DNA of 64,000 bases. Origin: Temnopleurus reevesii (Eukaryota > Echinodermata > Echinoidea > Temnopleuroida > Temnopleuridae). The stretch covers positions 72,391 to 136,390 of the forward strand of contig BQKZ01000583.1 of the NCBI GenBank assembly GCA_036244855.1. The letters run 5' to 3'. The notes under the pieces are model-generated. The model saw only the letters and a list, made by a program, of their open reading frames with translations, did not search any database and was not told the origin of the DNA. Both the position numbers and the translations under genes were made by a program. Positions 57,301 through 64,000 of the stretch are shown here, piece after piece; positions within the stretch are counted from its first letter, which is position 1; each line of letters begins with the position of its first letter.

Positions 57301-60300
57301 GTAAATGGACTAATTGGGCATTAGACTAACCGAATAATGGACTGAATTATAATTAGACTAACTGATGATTAGACAAACTGACGATAGACCAACCGGTAAT
57401 TGGACCAAATGACGTTGGACAATCTGATGATTGGACAAAGTGACACTAGACAAAGCGGTAATTGGACGAAGTAGGACTAGACCACATGATGATTGGACGA
57501 ATAGGCAATTGGACAAAATGAAGATAGACCATATGGTTATTGGACGAAATGGCTATTGGACGAATGGGATATTGGACAAATTGGTTATTGGACAAAGCGG
57601 CAATTGGACGAAGTGTTTATTGGACGAAATGTTTATAGACCAAGTAATATTGGACGAAGCGCGTCTGGACGAAACGGTCATTGGACGAGATGGTAATGGA
57701 CCTACTGGCAATTTACCTTCAATATCTATCTATCTTCCCATCAAACTTCTCATCTATCCATCTATCTATTTCCTGCTTAGAACACTCCCACTCTCTAGCT
57801 TTTCACTTTTCTTTCCCTAAACCTACCCTCTCCCAGTCTTCTAAACATATCCCCACCCTTCCAAACATTCCCCCTCTCATCCTTCCTCAACTGCTCTCAT
57901 CCTTTTGACACTCACCTCTGTTCGTTCTAGCTGAGCTTGCTGCACTTGTTGAATGCTTTGCTGCACTGGATCATACATACCAGCCTTCCACATCTCTATT
58001 TCCTGCTTAGAACACTCCCTCTCTCTAGCTTCTCATTTTGTTATCCTCCATCCCACCCTCTCCCCCTCTGCATCTCAGCCCCCTTTCTTCTTCTCCTTCT
58101 CTTATCCCTTCACCATTAACTTCAGTTCTTTCTCGCCGAGCATGCTCCGCCAGTTGCATGTTTTTGTTCCTGATCATAGGTATTGGCTTCCCACTGAAAT
58201 ATCTGCTTCTTTCTTAGAACATTTTCTTTCCCCCCCTCTCTCTCTCTATTAATCTCCTGTATCATTCTCATTCTCGTAATTTCAACTCTCACCTCTGTTC
58301 TTTCTAGCTGAGCTTGCTCCACCAGTTGAATGCTTTGCTGCACCTGATCATACGCATCAGCTTCCCGAATCTCTGCCTCTTCCTTTGCTGCCTGGGCAGC
58401 AGTGAGTCGGCTCACCAAGTCATCCCTCTCTCTAAATGGAGAAAAAATAAGAAATAGCACACATATTTGTATGGTGTATTCTACAATATTTTAAATTGTA
58501 CATTTGTAAGCCCACTTTTTGTGAGAAACTATGAAAAACATGCATCATAATTCAAGAGATTTCTTCTTACCCCAGGCAGCCATTATCACCAGGCTTTGTG
58601 TAGAATAATGTGGGTTATTTCTTGCCTAAATAGTTTAAATATGATATGGATGTAGTATCATATGTTAGGAAATTCACTGAAATGAAATTAATAGAAACAA
58701 ACAAACATCATGTTCAAAGTTTTCTTGTCATATTTTTATTTTCCTTCAAGTTAAATTGTTATTTTTATAAATATTTATGATGAATATTGATACTTTTTTT
58801 AGTGATACATTCATAAAATTTGCATTCATACTCTGTTAAAAGTACTCTGACATGAAAACCAGATCATTTATGTTCAAGCCATGGTGCCTTAAATGAAACA
58901 TATGAATGCTACATACTGTGTTACCCTATGCAGGGTGGTAGTATTCATAGATTGAGTTGGGTTGGCAATCACAGCCTCATCCTGAGCACAGCGCACACAG
59001 AGACCGTCTGTAATGTGACCATCCTTTCTGGATAGAAGGTTAACAGAATCGGCCATGCGGAGCTTCACTTTCAGCTCATTGCACTGCTTCTCGTACTGAA
59101 CCATCTCGGATCTGGAAGAAAAGAAAATTGAAAAGATTGGAGTTTGAGGTCAGTTTTTTACTTGAGTTACAAGATATCTGATATCTGTATGGCAAAATCA
59201 GCGCTAATAATACCCTAACAAAAATTTCATCTTGTACAGTACACAAGACAGTTCACAGGTAGAATAAGCTCTAAACATTTAAAATCATCATCACTGTGAA
59301 TACGAAAGACTACATTTGACCTTCATATCAATTTGAAAAGTACTTCACAGGCAGAAATACAATTATTAAAGGGAAACCAACCCCTGGAATTATCCTGCTC
59401 TCAGGATATGAAGAAAAATCAGATGAACAAACTGTGAAAATTTGAGCAAAATCGGACAACCCGTTCAAAAGTTATGAATTTTCAAAGCCACAGAGATTTG
59501 ACAATCACTGCCGCTCATGGGGATCCGTGCGATCGGCAAATTTGACGGGATCCGTGACGTCACGTCGGACAACTCCTCATTCACTCTGTACACAAAACTT
59601 CACATTTTCTCCTTTTTCTCGGAAAAGTCACCAAAATGACAATTTTTGGTTGGGGTATAGCATTTCTGTATTGATTCTGCATGTATTTTGAAAAGATTCA
59701 TGCTGCAACCTCACTCTAAATTTTACATTGATCAATGTTTAAATATTCTATGTACAAAGTGAATGAGGAGTTGTCCGACATGACGTCATGGATTCCGTCG
59801 GTTTTGCCGATCGCACGGATCCCCATGAGCGGCAGTGATCGTCAAATCTCTGTGACTTTGAAAATTCATAACTTTTGAACGGGTTGTCCGATTTTGCTCA
59901 AATTTTCACAGTTTGTTCATCTGATTTTGCTTTATTCAATGAGAGCACGATAATGCCAGGGGTTGGTTCCCCTTTAAACACAGGAGGATGGATGTAACAT
60001 TTAATTTGAATGCATACAAACATAGCATGAAGATATTTCCAGGAAAACAAATTCACATTCACATGAATCATTGTATGTCGAGCATTGGAGATCTAAAATG
60101 TTTATAAATATATTTTGAAATGACAAACTTTGTTGCAGCTAACTGATCTTCAAGTCTCTTCACACGAATACTATGCATCTTCTTCAGCTTCTCCTACAGA
60201 GGGAAAATGATTTTAAAAAAAGAAGAATAATCAACCAAAAATAAAAACATTTACAAAAACCACAGTAAAAACAAGATAATTCAAAGAGCACCTCTGTATC

Positions 60301-63300
60301 ATATAATTCATAAACAAACGGTTTGATATAGGAAGGGAGCTTTTTCCACAAAATGCCAACTACTTTGGCATCATTTATTTTCAACACTACTGTTCTCTCA
60401 GCATTAGAATGACATATTTCCTGAAACTTGTAACTGCTTGTTAGAGAAATGTGATAAATATTAACCATTTCCTCATGGAGGGCCGGGTTGTGAATGAAGT
60501 TTCCAGCAATAATCCTGTATTTAGAATTGAAGAAATAGTAATTAAATGCTTACTTGCATATACAATCACAAATATCATACTGATTCTAGTTCAAAGACTG
60601 ATACCAATTTGCTGCTTCAAGTTGACCTCACATTGATGCAAAATATCAGTCAACAAATTGTACATTTATATTTTTCCCCAACAGTTTTTTAAAAATTTCA
60701 TCCTCGGAAAGTAAGTTTCACTCAGGATCGACCAGAATTTTCTCTGCATTGTACTACTAATTGTATCCTAACAAGTTGCCATAGTCTTTGTTAGAGATTA
60801 AAATCTTTCTCTTTTCCCAAGACAACCAATTAGCCAAGGAGAACGGATGGATGCATGGTGATTTTTCCCTCACTTTAACCACCCTTAGATCTCAACCAAC
60901 ACATTTACATAAAATTCGTAATATTTGAGCTAACTTACAAGGTCTTCACTCCACTTAGCAAACATGAGTCTATCAGGGGGTAGCTGCTGGGGTTGTCTCT
61001 GGCTCTCAACTCTCTCCTGGCCACCCTGAGGTACCGAAGACTGCTCATCCTGTAACAAAATGATAAAAAGAGGATAGTGAAAGTGTTTTCTTTGAAGCGT
61101 TGACAGTACAATCTTTTATTTAGGGTGGGGAAGTCTTCTTTCATATGTAGAATATTCCTTTCTGCTGATTCACTGCTATCATTTGTCAATTTCATCTACA
61201 CAACTTCTCTTTTGTTGTCACATTCTTTGTTGTTTTATAAGTGTCTACATAATTTGAATAATGTATAACGTGTCCTTCTTTTATATACTATAAAACAGAT
61301 ACATGTATAACTAAATTCTTTCAAGAAGAAACGGGAGATTATTTCCTCTTTAAAAAAAAAAATTCACATTCAAATACAAACAAACAAAATGCATTGATTT
61401 GAAAGAAATAAACACTATCTGTCTCCCCTATCCACATTTCATATCTTGCAAACATGTAAGAGTGGCCCCTTATATGTCTGAAGGACAATCTTGAAAAGTA
61501 ATTTTTATCAAGACATCTTTCTTTTCATATTTTAACATGCCTGCTATAATATTCTTTCTCTCTCCTTCTCTATTACTCCTTCCCTATCACTTTGTGTGCT
61601 TAAGTAGGGCTCTATACGTCCCGGTCACATAGCGCTCCGGAAACAACATGTTTCAACACGGCTCTCTGTTCGCAGGCAGCTAACTGTGAACTGAACAAAG
61701 AGTCCTGTTGAATTGTGTTGCTTCCCGGGCCATATATGACTGGGGCCTTAGCTAGGACCCATTACCTGTCTAAAAGGGCTATCTTCTAGAGCAGTCTTGA
61801 TCAAGATATCTTTCATTTCATCATTGAGTTTGACATTCTCTGCCACGATCGCCTCCGTCCTGCCCTTCAGACCATGCAGTTCCTCCTGCAAATAACAAAT
61901 GAATGGTACACTTAGGCACAAGATGACATAATAAAATCAGAATACAGCTCAAATATCAAACTATTGGCTACCTGAAAGACAGACAAAATTGATATACTTT
62001 CACCTTTCCCAACACATTTTATCATTTGTGGTGAAATTACTAAGGGGGTGTTGTTCAAAAGTTGCAATTGATCGCAAGTTGCAGTTGATCGGACCGCGCC
62101 AATCAAAATCATTGTTTCATGCACGTATTGTTAAATGCACATACCGTGCGTGAATGAAAATGCGCGTTACAATCCACAAAGTTGCAGTTGATTTTGAGCA
62201 ACACCCCCTTAAAGACTTCCAATCATAATCTAAAAATAAAACTATGATTACTCACTCACATTTTTCAATATTTCTGGTTAAGTGGCTAGTTGATACTTAG
62301 TATTCTTGAAATAGATGAAGAAGATTTTCAACCTGCATTTTGACCCATTGTAGCAGCTTGTCTTGGATTTTGTTATTGTCTCACTTTCAATACACACAGT
62401 AAGGCTGCCTTATAGCTGCAGAGTACTAAAGGAATGGGTGTATTTTTTGTAAGAAAACAATTTGTCTTGATCTTTTAGGATATCCTCATTTCCAAATCAA
62501 TACAATTTTCTTTCATGGGTTCACTTACCCTGCAGTACTTATTTTCTCCTTCCAACTGCTGTATGTAAGCACTTTGACTGTTGATGATCTGTAAGAGCTG
62601 CTGTGAGTTTGGTTCCGTATGGACCTTTGCCACGCTGCTACCAAGGGGAAGTCTGGGGGACTGTTTGTAGGAGTAGCTCTCCTCCATGGCAAATGGAACC
62701 TGTGTAAGAGATAGAGATATTAAAGTCAGTCCGTCATGATCAACAGGACTTCCGGTTGCGAGCGCGAATGGACGGCGTGTTGCGTATTGGCAACAACATT
62801 TCCTTGCTTACGCACCTTGCCAAGCTGAGAAACTCGGAACACTTTGTATGACTTTCTGATGCTTGTTGTCGTCGCGTGTATTTTGATTTGTCCCCTCTTT
62901 GGCTTTGATTGTTTCTAAAAACATGCGAACACATACATTTGCGACTACCGAGCTGTGAACAAGCGAAATAAAGCTTGCTTACTCGCTATTCCAGGTAAAA
63001 AAAAATCTGTGATTTTTCTGCTCGGCAATCTTCGCAATCAAAATAGCAGCGGACAGTTTGGCTCCTAACCGGAAGTCATTTCGATCATGACGGACTGACT
63101 TTAAGTACAAATAAATAATAAAGTTTATATTGATGATCTGTCAAACCTACTAAGTTGGGCTCTGACTGTAACCTGTCATCCTTATACATATTGACATAGA
63201 AACCGAACATATTCTCTGTGTTTGAGAAATATACATTGCCTTTCATCTGCTCTATTGATGGAAAGATTATTGGAAGGTCAAAAATAAATTTTGTATAAAA

Positions 63301-63918
63301 ACTTAAAATGGAAACACATCTTACTGCACAGAAAACTAATTGCTTCTTTACACTCCTCTGAAGAATTCACGCTAACAATTTGCCATGTACATGAAAAGCT
63401 AAGTCATTTTAGCTCCACTCGCTGCAAACTAGCTGAAGGGACAGAGGATTTGGAAAACGGCAACAACATGCATTCAAGCATTCATGATAGCTAGATGCAC
63501 ATAAAAATAATTCTTACTCTTCATTTATTCTGTACAGGCGTCACACCTGTTCGGTATATAAACAGGAAAACTACTTTTGTGTCTACTCATGATTGAAGTT
63601 TTCACACATCAGCGAGTTGTTATTTGAACGTTATGAAAGATCATTAAACACAAGTCTATGGGTATTCTAATGAGCCAAAATTTGGGCGAATTCATGGTCG
63701 TGAAATTGGCGAAAATAAAACCCCAGCAAAAATTTCAGCTTTTACAGTATCTCACCTCATGCTGCCCATGTCGGCTATCCTGATGAGTGATAACATCCCT
63801 GGATGACCGTCGGCCGCTACCGGGCAATGTGCTTGACTGATGTGTGTGACTCACAAGAAGCGTTCTTAGTCTGTCTACAGCATTGTTGTAATTATCCAAG
63901 GCACGGTTTTCACTTAAC
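51147..63918 (-). CDS. SDCCAG8: SDCCAG8 (NPHP10/BBS16 family) centrosomal coiled-coil protein, 15 visible exons
   Basis: Orthologue of SDCCAG8, a coiled-coil protein of centriolar satellites and distal appendages needed for ciliogenesis; human mutations cause nephronophthisis-related ciliopathy (NPHP10, BBS16). Fifteen minus-strand exons, listed separately, join in frame to 709 residues; human SDCCAG8 is 713, and here about 60 N-terminal residues lie beyond the window. Diagnostic matches are QIINSQSAYIQQLEGENKYC, the Cys motif GLCVRCAQDEAVI, ERDDLVSRLTAAQ...AYDQVQQSIQ, REECIRLVEKL, and the C-terminal MEIQCVEHGKLHHRMKTRIQ with LMQERQVLSKEVEFLR. The rest is heptad-rich coiled coil. After that conserved end a 39-residue tail (GQGSTTLDLNLSETNWLNSD...) extends past the human terminus. 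Exons 7, 8 and 15 (visible numbering) have nearby duplicates; the intron after exon 8 region holds a TU-like transposon. Confidence 0.95.
51864..52010. mobile_element. MITE family B, copy 2
   Basis: GGGGTGTTGTTCAAAATTTG at the left and CAACTTTTGAGCAACACCCC at the right, with internal GATCAATTGC/GCAATTGATC. Confidence 0.85.
52026..52200 (-). CDS. SDCCAG8: SDCCAG8 visible exon 14
   Basis: SELRQLRHANSELVARSERL then MEIQCVEHGKLHHRMKTRIQ, the most conserved C-terminal block. Acceptor tttcag, donor gtgaga. Confidence 0.96.
52856..52973 (-). CDS. SDCCAG8: SDCCAG8 visible exon 13
   Basis: LAVNELENMLSDQQALITKL then REEGRILTEKLESGTNKY, matching the human TFLTKLKEECCTLAKKLEQ region. Acceptor taacag, donor gtcagt. 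Confidence 0.94.
53388..53520 (-). CDS. SDCCAG8: SDCCAG8 visible exon 12
   Basis: 44 codons plus one base, ASILRLSHESVEKGNKDAIR then KKEQDLKQTIHDMDAKH. Acceptor ttttag, donor gtaagt. Confidence 0.93.
53848..54029. mobile_element. MITE family B, copy 3
   Basis: GAGGGGGCATTGCTTTAAAA at the left, CTTGCAACTTTTTAACAACA at the right, with the shared core CATGTATGAAACAATGGTTT. Confidence 0.75.
54162..54290 (-). CDS. SDCCAG8: SDCCAG8 visible exon 11
   Basis: 43 codons EKSRLKNELLDVRRRLQQAE then REECIRLVEKLNTAERE, matching human AREECLRLTELLGESE. Acceptor gatag, donor gtattt. Confidence 0.94.
54756..54872 (-). CDS. SDCCAG8: SDCCAG8 visible exon 10
   Basis: 39 codons VSEDTRVSATTAKVQRDEAM then RQLERLRSSMESEL. 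Acceptor cctag, donor gttagt. Confidence 0.92.
55169..55303 (-). CDS. SDCCAG8: SDCCAG8 visible exon 9
   Basis: 45 codons VGKLTEELAALTNQLERVSR through MQIMQHEVQITK, a heptad coiled coil matching the LEAQVEKVTKEK region. Acceptor tctcag, donor gtaatc. Confidence 0.94.
56137..56289 (-). CDS. SDCCAG8: SDCCAG8 visible exon 8
   Basis: 51 codons, phase 0-0: AVVQTEQAKEDIVRLQSRMA then DMVTDQQEKLHLEREATRRE. Acceptor ttatag, donor gtatgt. Confidence 0.94.
56374..56453 (-). pseudogene. SDCCAG8 exon 8 ghost copy
   Basis: TVVQTEQGKKDIIRLQSRM is readable after an acceptor-like catgtag, then a deletion breaks the frame. Confidence 0.85.
56488..56522 (+). repeat. (ATTTCA)n short tandem repeat
   Basis: AATAAATTTCAATTTCAATT continuing to 56522; the form of a non-LTR retrotransposon tail. 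Confidence 0.7.
56549..57717. mobile_element. TU-like foldback transposon with tandem-repeat arms
   Basis: A 1,169-bp element flanked by the 8-bp direct repeat TTCAATAT (56541-56548, 57718-57725). The left arm (about 56549-57060) holds some 31 units of a 15-16 bp monomer like ATTTCGTCCAATAGCC; the right arm (57291-57717) about 27 units in the opposite orientation (GGACGAAATGGTAATT). The outer ~60 bp of the arms align base by base (CCATCTCGTCCAATGACCGT). The central ~230 bp has no coding potential. Sea-urchin TU elements are known for 15-bp tandem repeats in long inverted arms and 8-bp duplications. It lies in the intron between SDCCAG8 visible exons 7 and 8. Confidence 0.9.
57740..57800 (-). 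pseudogene. SDCCAG8 exon 7 fragment
   Basis: TATTTCCTGCTTAGAACACT at 57765 repeats the acceptor half of exon 7b; the donor half is replaced by CTAT-rich sequence next to the TU-like element. Confidence 0.7.
57916..58024 (-). CDS. SDCCAG8: SDCCAG8 exon 7b, possible mutually exclusive copy
   Basis: Tandem duplicate of exon 7a: acceptor ctag, one base plus 36 stop-free codons (ERECSKQEIEMWKAGMYDPV then QQSIQQVQQAQLERTE), donor gtgagt. Phases equal those of 7a, so it can replace but not follow it; a 10-codon in-frame deletion distinguishes it. Its acceptor has a poor, purine-rich upstream tract, so it may be unused. Confidence 0.45.
58118..58235 (-). pseudogene. SDCCAG8 exon 7 ghost copy
   Basis: Recognisable exon-7 copy (AANTYDQEQ-like reading, complement of CTGATCATAGGTATTGGCTT) with a 2-bp deletion that breaks the frame and a lost donor. 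Confidence 0.8.
58293..58431 (-). CDS. SDCCAG8: SDCCAG8 visible exon 7a
   Basis: One base plus 46 codons: ERDDLVSRLTAAQAAKEEAE and AYDQVQQSIQLVEQAQLERT. Good pyrimidine tract and acceptor atttag, donor gtgaga. Three duplicates of various ages follow in the intron. Confidence 0.94.
58917..59111 (-). CDS. SDCCAG8: SDCCAG8 visible exon 6 (Cys motif)
   Basis: Contains SEMVQYEKQCNELKVKLRMA and DGLCVRCAQDEAVI, the conserved C-x-x-C segment. The donor gtatgt at 58911-58916 was preferred over gtaaca eight bases upstream because it yields LHRVTQ-ERDDLV, matching the family. Confidence 0.93.
59366..59977. mobile_element. 604-bp foldback MITE (family C), copy 2, TTAA-flanked
   Basis: Element 59370-59973, same length as copy 1 (5286-5889) and highly similar. 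TTAA at 59366-59369 and 59974-59977; TGACGTCA at 59555 and 59781. It lies in an SDCCAG8 intron. Confidence 0.88.
60129..60193 (-). CDS. SDCCAG8: SDCCAG8 visible exon 5
   Basis: 21 codons plus 2 bases, EKLKKMHSIRVKRLEDQLAA. Acceptor ctgtag, weak donor gtttgt. The junction forms AA|A (Lys) with the next exon. Confidence 0.8.
60939..61049 (-). CDS. SDCCAG8: SDCCAG8 visible exon 4
   Basis: 37 codons, Gln-rich linker (RVESQRQPQQLPPDRLMFAK). Acceptor ttacag, donor gtaagt; phase 0-0. Sequence is poorly conserved; placement rests on splice sites and frame. Confidence 0.85.
61618..61747. mobile_element. Hairpin MITE family D, copy 3 (diverged)
   Basis: GTCCCGGTCACATAGCGCTC at the left; GTTGCTTCCCGGGCC at the right; loop with AGCTAACTGTGAACTG. 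Confidence 0.75.
61766..61885 (-). CDS. SDCCAG8: SDCCAG8 visible exon 3
   Basis: 40 codons EELHGLKGRTEAIVAENVKL then NDEMKDILIKTALED. Acceptor ttgcag, donor gtaatg. Confidence 0.93.
62041..62211. mobile_element. MITE family B, copy 4, TA-flanked
   Basis: Element 62043-62209 begins AGGGGGTGTTGTTCAAAAGT and ends GAGCAACACCCCCT, flanked by TA on both sides. It lies in an SDCCAG8 intron. Confidence 0.85.
62529..62699 (-). CDS. SDCCAG8: SDCCAG8 visible exon 2
   Basis: 57 codons, phase 0-0. Contains QQLLQIINSQSAYIQQLEGE, a hallmark of the family. Acceptor acacag, donor gtaagt. The internal ATG (MEESYSY) is not the start because the frame is continuous with exon 1. Confidence 0.95.
63756..63918 (-). 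CDS. SDCCAG8: SDCCAG8 visible exon 1
   Basis: One base plus 54 codons: LSENRALDNYNNAVDRLRTL then LVSHTHQSS and GSGRRSSR, aligning with the human AVNQLKDLLRQQ region. Acceptor tataaag after a strong pyrimidine tract, donor gtgaga. Confidence 0.88.
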
Positions 63919-64000
63919 CTTTATAGTTGGAAAAGGAAGAAAAAAAAAACATGAAAAGACAACCAAAAACCCCTGAGTAATAACAGACAAAAGTGTAGCT

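Noticed and set aside
57431..57820. 129-codon open frame DKVTLDKAVIGRSRTRP...
   Set aside because: It is the translation of the 16-bp monomer array in the right arm of the TU-like element; the periodic residues reflect DNA repeats.
62740..62934. Minus-strand 64-codon frame MCSHVFRNNQSQRGDKS...
   Set aside because: It lies in an intron between SDCCAG8 visible exons 1 and 2, in a GC-richer patch bounded by GTCAGTCCGTCATGATC and its inverted form near 63085, so it is probably another inverted-repeat element rather than a gene.

Overview
This window is eukaryotic nuclear DNA, AT-rich, with multi-exon genes, short introns packed with small DNA transposons, tRNA-derived SINEs and microsatellites. 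The three genes recognised are orthologues of vertebrate NAA30, GALNT7 and SDCCAG8. The best fit is an echinoderm, most likely a sea urchin. The strongest clue is a 1,169-bp foldback element whose long inverted arms are built of ~15-16 bp tandem repeats and which is flanked by an 8-bp target duplication. That is the architecture of the TU elements described from sea urchin. The species is an inference; a hemichordate or another echinoderm is not excluded by sequence reading alone.

Layout. 1-430: three 157-bp tandem repeats with nuclear-receptor half-sites. 833-3357 (+): the last three coding exons of NAA30 (catalytic subunit of N-terminal acetyltransferase C), followed by a repetitive 3' UTR to about 4.6 kb. 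4.6-10.3 kb: intergenic DNA with several inverted-repeat transposons. 10569-27168 (-): GALNT7, a complete ten-exon gene for a Golgi GalNAc-transferase, except that a 180-bp run of N hides the end of exon 9. 27.2-51 kb: gene-poor DNA with many MITEs, microsatellites and homopolymer tracts. 51147-63918 (-): the last fifteen coding exons of SDCCAG8, a coiled-coil centrosome/cilium-base protein; its 5' end lies beyond the window. NAA30 and GALNT7 are convergent; GALNT7 and SDCCAG8 point the same way. The three genes have unrelated roles and nothing suggests co-regulation.

Exon boundaries were placed by reading GT/AG sites and requiring phase continuity. Every junction inside GALNT7 (exons 1-9) and SDCCAG8 (15 exons) closes in frame.

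The most unusual feature is that several exons in the two minus-strand genes sit next to partial or decayed copies of themselves: GALNT7 exon 5 (two ghosts), GALNT7 exon 7 (one near-identical copy, one SINE-split copy and one fragment), and SDCCAG8 visible exons 7, 8 and 15. One SDCCAG8 copy (57916-58024) is stop-free, has both splice sites and has the same phases as the exon it resembles, so it could be a mutually exclusive exon. At least ten inverted-repeat transposon families occur here, several in two to five copies with recognisable target duplications (TTAA, TA, TAA or 8 bp). Many of them carry the cAMP-response palindrome TGACGTCA.
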